DNA of 64,000 nucleotides from Liolophura sinensis (Eukaryota; Mollusca; Polyplacophora; Chitonida; Chitonidae), in the NCBI RefSeq assembly GCF_032854445.1, contig NC_088306.1, positions 11,467,386-11,531,385 on the forward strand, in the 5' to 3' direction. The notes beneath the pieces were generated by a model that saw only the letters and a program-made list of their open reading frames with translations, did not search any database and had not been told where the DNA came from. This document shows, piece after piece, positions 1-50,593 of the stretch (position 1 is its first letter; each line of letters starts with the position of its first letter). The position numbers and the translations under genes are program-made.

Positions 1-2289
1 ATTTACGTCAGGAAGGGCTGAAATAATTAATTTATTCTAGAATGTTTTGACAAATCGTAATTCTGGGCAATCGACATGTACATACATATACTCAACCAAC
101 TTGACACTTTCCAGGTGTATTTGCTGGGCACCCAAATAGTGAAGTGTTGAATATTTCCCAAAAATGTGTACTGCGGTAGGTTTACCCAATACTGCCGCTC
201 TTGGAAAAGTAGGGAGTAACACACTACCTCTGAAAATTATCTATAGCACTGCTTGACCCCTTGGGTTACTGCCCAATAGTTGATGTTTCTACTGCATGAA
301 TGCCAACAAACTTATCATAGAAAGTTTTTCATGGTCCGTTGAAGAAGTTATGTGTTAAATTATGGAATGAGCTGTTCATTACATTTGCTATATGTGATGA
401 ACATTTGGATATAATCCTGAAAAGATCGAAAAAAAATTTGACAGATTGTACATATATTTTGTTGAGATACAACTATGTACAATGTAAGGACCAAAACATG
501 TATTACGATATGTTGCCTTGATGTGTTGCCGCATACGGCAGTAGTACAGATAATGAAAATTTCCATGCTCACACTAACCGAACAAATAGAAATGGTAACG
601 ACTTAGTTGCAATAACAATTTCGGGAAAATGTCTACAATCTTACAGTATATCATAATATGACGTCCTGGTGCAATGCGTTCTCCTTAAAGTCATGTCATA
701 ATGAGGTGAGGCCGGGACCACTATTACAGACATGTCCACACTGGTGGAGAAGAGCAGTGATTTGTACTAGAAGACAAATGGTCATTAGTTAGAAGAAAAA
801 TAAGAATGGAAGAAGAGCAATAGACCCATTTCACAGCCCATGAGCTCTAGGTTTTTAAATGAAATGTTGGGAGTTTATTTCCCCTTATCTGTACATGCTG
901 TAAAGCATCTTGTACAAGACAGATATTATTTTCTGTGATCTTGTATTTGTGTTTTATATAGGTGTGGCATCTGTTGGTAAAATCGAAGGGTAATGTGAAA
1001 CTGTTGAAAGGTAATGTTTCTCCGTTGAGCATCGGAAAAAGGGTGAGTTAATGTTTTATTTTACTCTGGTAATCAATATTGCGGCCATGGTTGTGAGAGT
1101 GAGGAACTATCGTTGCAGTTGTGTTTCAGGGGACATAACCAAAGCAGTCCGACACGAGAATCGGAGGCTTCAATTCAAAACAATAACTTGCATGTTGAAG
1201 CCTCCAATAAGGGTATAAATATTAGGAAACACAATTGGCTTTGAAAGATTGAAAACAGTCGACCACATCTTTTTACTAATAAATCTCAATTAAATAATCG
1301 AAAACACATGAATACTGTTGGACAACAAAGGATACTTTGACCAAAGGATACCTGGACCTTTGTGATAACTAGTATTTCGTAAAGCTTGCATGTGGTATGC
1401 GCGTTAATTTATTTATTAAACACTAAACAATTCAGTTCGTGATATAACAATAGAAGAAGAAAAATGCTTGTATTGTTATTTATGTCCATACCCTGACACT
1501 GGACAGTTTTATTCCAATTTTCAGGTATCAAGCACATCCGGCGGATTTTGAGCCAAAATCTTAGAGCGAAACCAGACATCCTACTTCATCACAAGAAGGC
1601 GACACAATGCGCGCGAACCTGTTCTCAACTTTAATGCTGCGAAGTTTTCAATCATTTTCCCCATGACATTTATGCTCTATTGTGATAAGGAAAGAGCGAC
1701 AGCCAAGGGAGCTGACTATGTTTTTGGTTCAACTGTTTGGGTAGTATTTGCACCCTAAATGGTTTGCACTTGTTTTTGGCTAACAGATGCCATATGTACA
1801 TCCACACGTTTTAGGGAACTTTCCAATATGATTTGGTACACCTAAATCTAAGTTTGACTTCTTTTTGTTAATTATCCTGTGTATGTCCACTTATAATGTC
1901 AGTCGGTGACATTTTAGAACATTAGAGCATTCAAGACAACGCTGCGTGCAACAGACGAAACAAACGATGTGAAATTTTAAGTATCAGATATCTGTTGGGA
2001 ATTTTGCTCATATGTATGCACTCTTCATACGTTCTATGATGCAAAAAAAAAACGTTTGTGGTTTTCTTGTACTATTACGGCTTAGTAAAGAAATATGTCG
2101 ATAATTAGCATAATACTTAGAAAATTAAATCAGTTTAAATTACATGTATATTCAGACTTTCAATATCAATCGATTTCTCAAATTGTGTTCTTTAACATCT
2201 TGTTCTTTTCTGTCTGCAGTCCATATTACCACTTCAAAATGTTGTTCTCGCAGTACTGAAAAAGGATATCTACCTTCACATATCTATAT
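1..2289. other. No gene seen; upstream AT-rich region
   Basis: All reading frames are short and lack recognisable domains. The only local structure noted is a hairpin with 11-bp perfect arms GGAGGCTTCAA (1163-1173) and TTGAAGCCTCC (1195-1205). Confidence 0.6.
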
Positions 2290-2470
2290 ACTCTTTTCTG
2301 TCTCGTCATATGACCACCGGATGGTACATTTATACTGATGATCAGCCATTGCACTTTGTTCATGACCACTGGAAGCATATCTGAACCGAAGTGTTTGACT
2401 TCTTATTGTTCGTGAAGTAACATACCTACATAAGCGCCTACGTTTTTTCTGTAGTCTTTACAAAACACAA
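2290..2470. repeat. Diverged duplicate, copy 1 of 2
   Basis: Matches 4317-4492 over its length with scattered substitutions: shared ACTCTTTTCTGTCTCGTCAT, GGTACATTTATA, TGAAGTAACATA, TCTTTACAAAACACAA. No coding content seen. Confidence 0.8.
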
Positions 2471-3619
2471 CTGTGTTAAAGTGTCAACATTTTCAAAGTG
2501 TTAAAATAATATAACATGTAAACTGCTGTAAAATGTCAACATTTTAATATGCGTTATAGTTGTTGACAGGTTTTATTACAGTGTCAGATTTCAACACTTT
2601 TAACATTTATGATGCGGAACACAACACTTAAAAGTGTTAATCTGGCATAAAATAATGTTAAATCACAACATTTCCTTAATTTTTGGTATAATTTTCTAAC
2701 ACCTTATGGAAAGTGTTCACCTAAAAGTATAAATACTTATTATCAAAGTTGTATATAACACTTTCAGCTTTAAGAAACTCTAGCTAAGAAATTGTAAGCT
2801 TGTGCCGTCTGAGAACTTGACTTAATGCTCCTGTTTATGATCATAGAGTGATGTACTCCCAGCTTGAAGTTGTTTTTTGCTTAAGGCCATTTATTAACAT
2901 TATGACACAGCACTTAAGGTTTTCACACGGTTAACCGAACACAACTGAAGACGGGATAGTGAGGGGCACTTTTTTGATTTTCCAGCTGTTCAGCTTTATA
3001 AAATATAATAAAATATAGAAATACATTTAAGTAATGTGTAATATCACGAAGTCGAAAATTTTCGTCCGAGATATTTATCTGACATCTCATATAGTTACTC
3101 AGGAATATTTCATAGATGATGTGATGATCAGATATATTGGTATATAACAAACCGAATAGACCAGGTCGATTTAAAGGAACTGTCGAAACATGGTGAGACA
3201 GACTGAAATCGACTGTAGACAGGAGACTTCAGCTTTACACAGATGCATCAGAGATGATTTTCTTCATGTCCTTGGTATAAAAATATATAAGATATATAAT
3301 AAATATAAAATATAATATATAAAAATATATTTACAAATATGTATATATTTATTTATTTTATTTTATTTTATTGGGGTGGGGGGCCTCCGTGGCTCAGTTG
3401 CTTGTCGCGCTGGCTGGCTTCCTCTCCAGCCGTACGTGGGAAGGTTTGATAGCAACCTGTGGACGGTTTTGGGCTTCCCCCGGGTTCTGCCCGGTTTCCT
3501 CCCACCAAAATGCTGCCCGCCGTCGTATGAGTGAAATATTCTTGAGTACGGCGTAAATTACAGTTACAGTTTAAAACTGAAGCACATAAATAAGAAATCA
3601 AACGATACGGACTAAGGCC

Positions 3620-3790
3620 GGCAATCGGCAGGTGTTGAAAAATTTGTCCAAATTTTACGTGGTTTCCAAGGCGTACGGACCGTTGGTGGGCACGGCATTG
3701 TGACGTCAACCATTTTTAAAACTTGGTTACAACTAAAACAATTGGTCTGAGAGCAATGCGGGTTGCACTATTCGATTTCTCGTCACAAAA
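3620..3790. repeat. Diverged direct repeat, copy 1 (pair with 4127-4300)
   Basis: Shares GCAATCGGCAGGTGTTGAAA, TTGTGACGTCAACC and ACTTGGTTACAACT with 4127-4300 at about 510 bp offset. Copies are roughly 75-80% alike by eye. Confidence 0.75.
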
Positions 3791-4126
3791 TACGTCGGAC
3801 CAGCTATTTCCCAGCCGCAACTTTGCTGATTTGCATAGGCTACAATGTAATGTGTACAGATTCGACTGGCTGTTTCTGTATTAAACGTTCCGCTACAAGT
3901 AATATGCAGTTCGGTAGTTCCGAATATCTCAAATCTTTGAGCACAGCCCATTTGAATGACCCGTCAGCTGTGTTACTTTCAAGTCCAAAGCAAACCCGGT
4001 TTCTTCATGTACATATACTACCATTCCACAACATTTGTATATAAGAAATCTAAAGCACTTAATACCGTCTGTTCTGAAAAATACAATTCAACACTAAATA
4101 AGGTACCAAAGGATGCGGAGCCAGGC

Positions 4127-4300
4127 AGGCAATCGGCAGGTGTTGAAAAAATTGTCAAAATTATACCTGGTGTCCGATGAGTACAGACCGTATCTGGACA
4201 CGGCGTTGTGACGTCAACCGTGTTTAAACTTGGTTACAACTGAAACTATTGGTCGGATAGCAATGCGGTTTGCACCACTCGATTTGTCGACACAAAGTTC
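4127..4300. repeat. Diverged direct repeat, copy 2 (pair with 3620-3790)
   Basis: Second copy of the repeat described at 3620-3790, in the same orientation. Confidence 0.75.
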
Positions 4301-4316
4301 AGCTCGGTATATGTCT

Positions 4317-4492
4317 ACTCTTTTCTGTCTCGTCATGCGCCCACTGGACGGTACATTTATATTGATGCTCAGCCATTGCAATCGTTCATGACCACCTGAA
4401 GCATATCTGAAGTGAAGTGCTTGACTTCTTTTTGTCCGTGAAGTAACATAACTACAGAGGCGCCTGCGTTTCCGGGGTCTTTACAAAACACA
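4317..4492. repeat. Diverged duplicate, copy 2 of 2
   Basis: Same orientation as 2290-2470, offset about 2,027 bp. It directly follows the second copy of the 3620/4127 repeat, so the two may be parts of one larger interspersed element. Confidence 0.8.
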
Positions 4493-6079
4493 AACGCGTC
4501 TGAACATTTTCGCTGTAGATATACATAGTACAGTTCTTTGATTACTTGCCAAAAGTCAATGGTTTACCCCGAGCATTATGCAGTTTACTCCGCCTATGAA
4601 AAAAGTCATGTAAGTGATGTACTCTCTAATACAGCGATCAGTGCCGATTAATTAATAAAGAATCTGTCAATTAATCAACAAGGTATTGCGTTAAGTCATA
4701 ACCGCTCTAATTTTTAAATTAACGTTGTCATGCAAACCTTAACAAGACTTGTTAGATATATGCAACGTGTTGAACACTGTCAGGGGATTGACACAGTCAT
4801 ATTTAGGAAACGATCCTTGACCAGGAATGCGAACTTGTCAATTCGTGATATCAATAATTTTCCCTGACCTATCTAGATGCAGAGCACGCGATCTAGTATA
4901 TAGCTAGTGCGAATTGGGGATGGTATCTGGCGGTGAAGTATACGCTTACATCTGTTTAAAGAACATCTATAATCCTGAACACTTTGCTTGTCTGCAAGTT
5001 TGTTTGCCAGTTTTACCTACTTGAAGCAGTTGAACCCTGTACAGTCACACTTATAGTGATTAATTATATTTATCATTTATATAAAGGTGAAATATCAGGA
5101 TTTATTATTTATGCATCGGTGAAATCCCAGCATTAGCTTCACTGATAAGAATGATATCTTCACTAGTTGGATATCACTTTTGTTATTACATCATTTCCAC
5201 CTCTCACTCGAACAATATTTACGGTATTCAACCTGTACTGTACAATATCGTCTATATATTGTCAAAATATGATTATACCACAATTGTGACGTCACACCAT
5301 TCAGAAAGTGTAGATTATTTTTTAAGAATCCACAGGAGGAAAGTATTAGACACGTGTATATTGAAACATATAGGGGAGGAGCTGATCATACGCAACTCAA
5401 AATATCAAAGTTTATTTTTCTATGCAATTCTAAGCATCCGCCTGTGATGAAATTCAGGCTTTGAAAACAACAGCCCACAGTATTAATATGATCAAAATTA
5501 AAAAGCGACATGCATGATAAATGGTAAACTTTACTAATTTTGAACAATACGTGCAGAGATTTTGAATACTTCAGAAAAGTTATTAATTTTACGGAACAAC
5601 CCCAATAAGTTACTGACCAAGAAACTGAATTGACGTTCTTGAGATTATATAATCCGACAAATGCTCATCATTAGTGGTTTCTGGTCCACTTCTGCTTTAC
5701 GTTTTACTGACATATACGTTAACAGTCATATTGGGACAAACGCGAGAAGTTTCCGGCGTGCTGGCTAGGTCGGATTGCTGTTGCACATGACGCCCATAAA
5801 TGATGTCGTTGCAGGCATTTCTCTGGTCGTCGCTTATGCGTTTGTAAGTCCGTGGCCGGTGATTTTCGATATGATCTGTTCGTCCACAGTTCGTCCACAG
5901 CTGTGACACGACTTGATAAAGTCATGTCGCAGCTGTGGCATGCAACGAGTGTTTGGTCCGAAAATCCATGAATGCCCGCCTCTCTGCACAGCATTCTTGA
6001 AAAATAATCCACAACACTCGAAACTGTGGATTCTTTGAAAATAACAATCCACAGTTTCTCGTGCTTTATTCTCTACATG
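4493..6079. other. No gene seen
   Basis: AT-rich. The stretch 5150-5260 (TTTCCACCTCTCACTCGAAC and what follows) resembles one arm of the foldback element at 6080-6248 and may be an older relative. Confidence 0.5.
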
Positions 6080-6248
6080 ATAAATAGAATATTGCACATT
6101 GAAGGTGGAATATCATAAATATTTTTCTTGTGAAAGGTGGAAGTGATAAACCACTCGACGCTTAGCGTCTCTTTGGTAACCATTTTTACCTCTAACTCGA
6201 AAAATAATTATGATATTCCATCTTCACAGTGCAACATCCGCTATTTAT
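6080..6248. mobile_element. Foldback (MITE-like) element
   Basis: Left arm 6080-6146 and right arm 6182-6248 are inverted copies (ATAAATAG...TTGCAC...GGTGGAATATCATAA against its complement) around a 35-bp core. No protein is encoded. It looks like a non-autonomous DNA transposon, but no target duplication was settled. Confidence 0.6.
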
Positions 6249-6515
6249 TTGAATAATGTTCAAGGCCGTATTCAGTACTTTCCACTTATTTAGAATATAT
6301 TGTCTGTAATGCACACTAATTTGAGTGACAACGAAGACATATTAACACAGCATAGAACACTCAGTATTCGAGCTAAAGTGCTGCTTCACAAATTTTCTTA
6401 TAGTGTTCACCAGAGGTAAAAATCAAACTTTTTGCAGACGCATTGTACCGATCTTTATTGTTTCCCACTGTGGAATCATTACAGAATAACCTCTATATAA
6501 TAAAGAATAAATGAA

Positions 6516-6776
6516 TGAAAGCTTGGGGTTTTACGTCGTACAAATTTTCAGTCATATGACGACGAGGAGTCATTAGGTCTGTGTACATATACTGTGTCTT
6601 CTTGTTGCAAAGTGCTGTCTCCACTGAAGACACCAGACATGACACCACACCCAGACACCGGGCCAACTAGTCCTTTTTCCTTGCTCTAACCTCAAGCGGG
6701 GCAGCAACAATTACCATTTCTGGTCTTTGCTACGCCCGAACCAGGGTTTGATCCCAGGTCTCCCGTCTTCGAGTAA
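6516..6776 (-). mobile_element. SINE family 2 copy, reverse orientation
   Basis: Contains TTTTACGTCGTAC, TTTTCAGTCATATGACGACG, CACCGGGCCAAC and CCTTGCTCTAACCTC, shared with the elements at 9165, 25743, 32605 and 58375. Lengths and divergence vary. It is tRNA-derived by analogy with the head seen at 25743. Confidence 0.65.
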
Positions 6777-7368
6777 GAAAGATAAATATCTGTTACAATA
6801 ATGCCTTGAGATGGCATTTGAAATTTTCGCGGTATAGTACATCCGGTACTTCTGTAAATGATCCTGTTATTTACTTTCTGATACTTCTGTGCCCCGAAAA
6901 GTATAGCCTTTGAAGTATAGATTTATATATATTTATTAATTCAGCAAACACCCGGGCATTCAATGTTTCAAAACTTGAATAGTACACAGTGTATGTGAAT
7001 AAATGAAATTAGCACATCTCTTAGGTATCGTATTATGTATATAATAACAACTGTATGTATTATCCGTGATTGAAATAATACACTGATAAAATCTCTATAG
7101 TGAAACAGTTATGCTGATAACAAGCCCCGTTGAAGGGGTGCTGGAAAGAAACAGATAATGGAGATGACAGGTTTATCCGGATATTCGCTCTTTGTCGGTA
7201 ATGAGTATCTGTATACGGGGGAAAAAAATATCCGGTGGAAATTGGATAGACGAAAATCTAGAAAATGAAGTAATTATGCCTACAACGGTGGAATGATATG
7301 CAAAGTGTTGAACTTTCCACTGCGGACAAAGTGACCTACACGGGTTCTCGTCGGTGTGTATAACAATA
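6777..7368. promoter_or_regulatory. Presumed 5' region of the ABCC5-like gene
   Basis: No obvious TATA box or CpG island. An in-frame stop at 7309-7311 bounds the coding sequence. The transcription start cannot be placed, and upstream non-coding exons are possible. Confidence 0.3.
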
Positions 7369-45279
<37,911 letters not shown>

Positions 45280-46830
45280 TTTTGATTCTCTAAACAATCC
45301 GTAGTAAACGGTCGATATCAGTCCAACATCGATCCTTCTGGAATGAAGCTTGATATTCGTACTAACATCTACTAAGAAACCGATCTCAGAGTGTTTTGAC
45401 TCTCCTATCTCATTCAAGTCAAATCTGGTAGCTACCACCTGCACTGACCTGTCGCTGACTAGATCTGAAGGTTAACACGTGTTCGAAAGCATGTCCATCC
45501 GCGTGCGAACGGTGGCCGTGCTCGTCTTTTCGTCTCGCGACACGCGACACGATAACGGTGGCATTCGCACGCGACTTGCACAATCCTCGTGCCGCGGGTC
45601 GCGACAAGCCGGGAGCGGGACGAAATGTCCTCATCTGGCTTCCATTGAATATAGAAAACTAACTGAACAGAATTAGATTAACATTTTCAATTATGTTCTT
45701 GGATAGATTTGGATGCCAAATATTGGAAAAATAATTATATCCTGGCGGTAATCTGCTCTGAACACGCTTTAAAGTCATCTTCAAAGATAAGTACCTCTGC
45801 CGTGCTGTAAGGCGATTTTGCACGGGATGTCACTCAGCAGTGTTATAATGATGTAACTGGAAAACTGCACATGGGCGAAGGCACCAAGGGTAATCCAGTG
45901 GATATTATGAAAGCAGACCAATTGACTGACGAGGTGAATAGTGCAATGGCACGTGCGGTGGAAGGGGAAGACGCAGTTGACAGCGAGATGACAAAACCCT
46001 GTTGCCAGAATGTGGCTGTCATATTCTATATAAGCCTTTGTAAAATCGATTTTGTTGATTTAATTTAACACTCGGTCACAATCTTCCAGGGTTTCCTTAA
46101 TTTATTTCCTGGGGTATATTTCATCAATGATGATTTGGGAATAATGTTATATGACCTTTAGACCGCAAGATCAAAGATGGCAATCCTCAACAAAGCGGAC
46201 TATTCGGTGGCTTAGCAATTGTCTCTTAGGCTTTGTTCTCGATTTTCTGCACTTGCTAATCAGTTTTATCTGAACGGAATATGGAAACCACGTTTTTCAT
46301 GGATCAAATCTGAAAGGTCAGTGTACAAGACAATTTAGACCTGGCCTTACTGCAAATATGTGGCATTCAACCATCTATCTGATACCAACAGGGAAACGGA
46401 AACAGTTCTAACCTGATGGTTTAGGAACCCAAATTCATTAAAGTAACTACGATGCTAAACGATGCGTAATAATGTGTTCAAAAATTGCTGTCTGGAAATT
46501 CTGAGAATACTTTGCTAAACAAATAGACTCTTCTTACATGCGTGACGCAGCCTACATGCGAGGAAAATATTGGATAGGGCATGCCATTGTCTTCGGCGTT
46601 GTCCATCGGAAGATGAATGTGTAATCGATCCGGAATCCAGAATCTGAAAAACTTGCAAAGCTTTGCCCGATTGAGAGCCATGTCCCTTCGTGGAGAAAAA
46701 TATTTAAATGGAGCGAAAGCTAAGTCGGTTTGCTTTAATTTCATGATAAACGCAGTGTGGCTTGGTTAAACCGGAAGACGGGGAATTCAACACGCCTTTC
46801 AGCAGGAATTACATGTACTTTCAATCCTGA
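45280..46830. other. Intergenic / 3' region of the ABCC5-like gene
   Basis: No gene seen. A CpG-dense patch lies at about 45475-45625 (TCTCGCGACACGCGACACG, GTGCCGCGGGTCGCGAC), in contrast with its AT-rich surroundings. No clear poly(A) signal. Confidence 0.5.
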
Positions 46831-46893
46831 GCTAATTCATCCCCCCCACCCCCCCCCCCCCCCCCACCCCACCCGCTCCCTCAAAAAAAGAAA

Positions 46894-47093
46894 NNNNNNN
46901 NNNNNNNNNNNNNNNNNNNNNNNNNNNNNNNNNNNNNNNNNNNNNNNNNNNNNNNNNNNNNNNNNNNNNNNNNNNNNNNNNNNNNNNNNNNNNNNNNNNN
47001 NNNNNNNNNNNNNNNNNNNNNNNNNNNNNNNNNNNNNNNNNNNNNNNNNNNNNNNNNNNNNNNNNNNNNNNNNNNNNNNNNNNNNNNNNNNNN
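46894..47093. other. Assembly gap (200 N)
   Basis: Exactly 200 N. Both edges carry the same order: TAATTCATC, a poly-C/ACCCC tract, CCGCTCC(C/A)TCAAAAAAAGAAA. The gap is therefore bounded by a duplicated or doubly assembled segment. Confidence 1.
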
Positions 47094-47169
47094 GTAATTC
47101 ATCACCCCCCCCCCCCCCCCCCACCCCCACCCCCACCCCGCCCGCTCCATCAAAAAAAGAAAATTGGGT

Positions 47170-48685
47170 GAGCCATAAGTTGCATGACTTTTGTTGATAA
47201 AACTAATCTAAAAGCAGGAAACCTTTTCTCCGACCACAGAATTTTGTCTCCATTTAATACGCTTTCGCGTGCTGTGAAGTGATATCCTGAAGAGTTGTTC
47301 TGCCTTGTTATGAGTCGGTTAAACCCTATTAGCTAGGTTAAAATCCAGCCAATTGGCTATTGGTATATTTTTTCGGTCAGTTTAAATCTGATTGTTTGTT
47401 AGACTGATGATCTTCTTTAATTATGATTCATTGCGCTTCTAACTGTATGATTAAATACTTCACAAGTATCGTTTGTTGTTTTGGTTGTTTGCTGTACGAC
47501 TATATATCACTTGATCTAGCCAAACCTAGCTCCAAGTACCATAGATATACCTGGAAATCCTTGTGGTCTTACGCATTAGCTAAGCATTTGCGGCCGCTCA
47601 TTACTTTCAGAGAGCGATAGGCTAATCTTTACAGGTGGGTGATAAATATAGGTCTATGAAATCAAAAGTCGCAAGAATACTGACAACTTGGCAACGAAAA
47701 GAGAGCAAGGAAATCTCAAATGCCTTGCAAACTTGTGCGTGATGTTTTGGCACATAGTTGTGTAGACTCATATTCTAAGCAATCCAAGATTTATGTCATC
47801 TGCTTGACCGAGAATTTTGTTTTCCTAGACTAAATGTCTTAACAGATCAAAGATCGTAGCGTTTTGTCCGTGTCTGTAGTATACTCCGGATGTGGCGTGA
47901 AACGCACTGAAAACCCCATAGTCCATTCACCATTCACAGTGGTAAATGCAATGTGATTTTTTTTAAAACAGGGCGTGTTGACAGTGTGCGAGGTTATGGG
48001 CTTATGCAGTTCCTTCGAAGATTTACTGAAGTTTGAGAAAAACAGGTTTCACGCGGCGGCCTTAAATAACCCTCTGTATCAATAAGAGAGGCAAACAAGA
48101 CGCAATAAAAAAAACAGGTATCGCTTTGGAGAGGCTATGGTTCGTTTTAAAAAGCTTTTGGTGCGTTGCGTCAGACGCATTTACCATGGTATGGTATGGC
48201 TTCACTGTATGGCAAATGACGACTGTTTCGTGAAACGGGCTCGTCATTGTTTAACATCCTCTGTTAAAAAAGTAAATATTCCTGGATTCAAGACTTTTTC
48301 GCTGAGATGAAAGCTCTGTTTGCGAGGCCTTCTTGTTTTAATAACGTCTGGTCCTAAATAAATGTTTGTATGGAAACAAACTCCATTAGTAAACACTTAT
48401 AGCACCAAGGCAACCTTCAACAAACATGATCCTTTATATTCTTGCTTCTAGGAGATATCGAAGGAGCTACAGAAGTAGGTCGCACTTGAACTACACCGCA
48501 TCACCCACGGTTAACGAACTGCCTTGTGTTCCTGGGAAACGTTTATCTCTGATAATAGCTGCCCTCGTAGAGTCATCTCAGACAACCATTGCTCTTTGGG
48601 TTTTGTTAAAGGTTAAAGTGCTAACCCTTAAATGGCCCCGCATAAAATGAACAAAAGAAAAACAAAGATAAGTCTACATCCCTGA
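47170..48685. other. Intergenic, nothing recognised
   Basis: No gene, repeat or element recognised. Confidence 0.5.
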
Positions 48686-49135
48686 TTGCCTTCCATTCTT
48701 GAGAATGCGCCGAGCATTGAAAGACATAAAAGACATATGGCCCTAAAAGTACTTCATAGTGTAATGTTGTATTGGTTTGTCCGATTTGGTGGCATAGTCC
48801 CTGTTGGGTATCGGTATTTTCCGCTAATTTCAGTACCAATTAGCCACAATTGTTTTGACCACTGGTCTTTTTACTGGAGATCTGTGGAATTTCAAGGTAC
48901 CTTGAAGGTTTCAAAAATCATCAACGAATTGTTTACTGACATTCATTGGACTGAAATTTGCGCCATATATCCTCAAGAATACCCACTAGTGTCGTCCGGT
49001 TCCATTGTGTGCTACAACCGATATTGTGGAAACTCAACCGTTATGATTAGTCGATTGTTTATTGAACGACAACTATATAAAATGACACATTTCCGTACCA
49101 CGTGCTCATCAAAGATTGATGTCTGCCAATGGTAA
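48686..49135 (+). pseudogene. Open frame with weak ANF-receptor-like pattern
   Basis: A 149-codon frame. The part VPVGYRYFPLISVPI ... LKVSKIINELFTDIHWTEIC recalls the (Y/F)..PLIS ... L..I...F.W..V..IY layout of Venus-flytrap ligand-binding domains (natriuretic peptide receptor type). It could be one exon of a missing gene, a gene relic, or chance. No flanking exon was found and the local codon usage is not convincing. Confidence 0.25.
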
Positions 49136-49599
49136 CCTTCCTGAAAACATTCATAGGAACACTGAAATAAAAACGGAAAGCAATGTTCCTTCAACAGGAA
49201 AGCAACATTCTCTAGGATAAGTTGATTAAAAAAAATTTTCAGTAAAATATTGATTTCCATCCAGAGATCTATAGCAATGACACCCTAAGTTCAAAGAAAA
49301 AAAAATAGCCATGCCATACATTATGTATAAAGTTTTCTTATTATCTTTGCATCGAAAATTCGATTTGTTACTGACAGTTTCCATGTTATAATTACCATAT
49401 AAACCAGATACAATCGCCCATTTTTTTGGGGGGGGTGGGGGGCAAAAACTGTTGACAGCTTCTCTCTGCATGGTTCCGTACTAATTTCGTACTTTATATA
49501 CTTTCTTAGTTTTTTGTTTTTTTATGTTGCGATTTTGCCCCCAAACGTCCGTTTTGATTGATGGCTGGTGTACGAATATCTGTTTCGAAGCATAGATTT

Positions 49600-49740
49600 T
49601 ATGCATAGATAGATAAACAGGCTTACAGCAAAGGAAGTAAAACCAGAGCAGCGACTACAGAGTGACAGTTGACAAATGGCCACACATAACCGGTGGAATA
49701 CGGCATATTTGGCTTCAGCTAGGGTTTTATTCTAACCGAC
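49600..49740. repeat. Dispersed family R copy
   Basis: CAGGCTTACAGCAAAGGAAG, AAAACCAGAGCAGCGAC, ACAAATGGCCACAC and ACCGGTGGAATA, as at 51870-52010. Part of unit A. Confidence 0.65.
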
Positions 49741-50503
49741 AAAAGCCGAAAACGGAAAACCTTTGAAGTAAAGGTAGTCCAGTGTAGTGTGGTAGAAATC
49801 CCCATACATCGCACACCTCTGGTGGTAGACGAACTTAGAAACCCCTTACCGGGAACCCGTAAGCGAACCAATGGATGCACTCGAGGTGCCAACGCGAAAC
49901 CCAAATAGACCGGGAAATGGTCACAATGGAACAGAAGGGCTAAATTAATCGGTCAGTATAAAATCCCAACGATGCAACTGTATGTCGTTATTTTGCATTC
50001 ACGAGGACTTGTACGACCCTCTTCATCTCAACCGGACTGTTGACCAACCAGATTGTCTGCTTTAATCCACACATCCTCGCAAGCTTAAATAAATGAATAA
50101 ATAAATTCATTTACGCTGGAATAACCCAGTGTGGTGTAAAATAACCCTAGTAATAAGCCTACCCTATTTTTTTCCCAGGAAGCCTTCAAAGCTCTGTATT
50201 CATTTAACATTTCAATCATTTTTGTATATCTGGAATAAAAAAAAAACATCTGAGTATTTATCCCCCATCTAGTCTAACTAATTATTTGTGAAACTGTTTT
50301 CAGACGCCCATGTCATAAAATTCAATCAACGTAGAAACCTAACATTTCTATCCGGTCAGATTGTACAATAGGACATTTTTATCTTTATGGGTAAAAGAGT
50401 TCGATCTGAAAGCTCCCCTAATGATGATCCCGTGGGCTTGTGTTTCATTCATATTCAACAACGGGTGTTTTGTATCAATATGTCTACAATGGGCTGTTAC
50501 AGA

Positions 50504-50507
<4 letters not shown>

Positions 50508-50590
<83 letters not shown>
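50508..50590. repeat. (TA)n microsatellite
   Basis: About 40 TA units inside unit A, absent from the same place in unit B. Confidence 0.98.

Positions 50591-50593
<3 letters not shown>

Noticed and set aside
46757-47197. Frames running through the N gap
   Set aside because: Most of the translation is unknown bases and poly-C.
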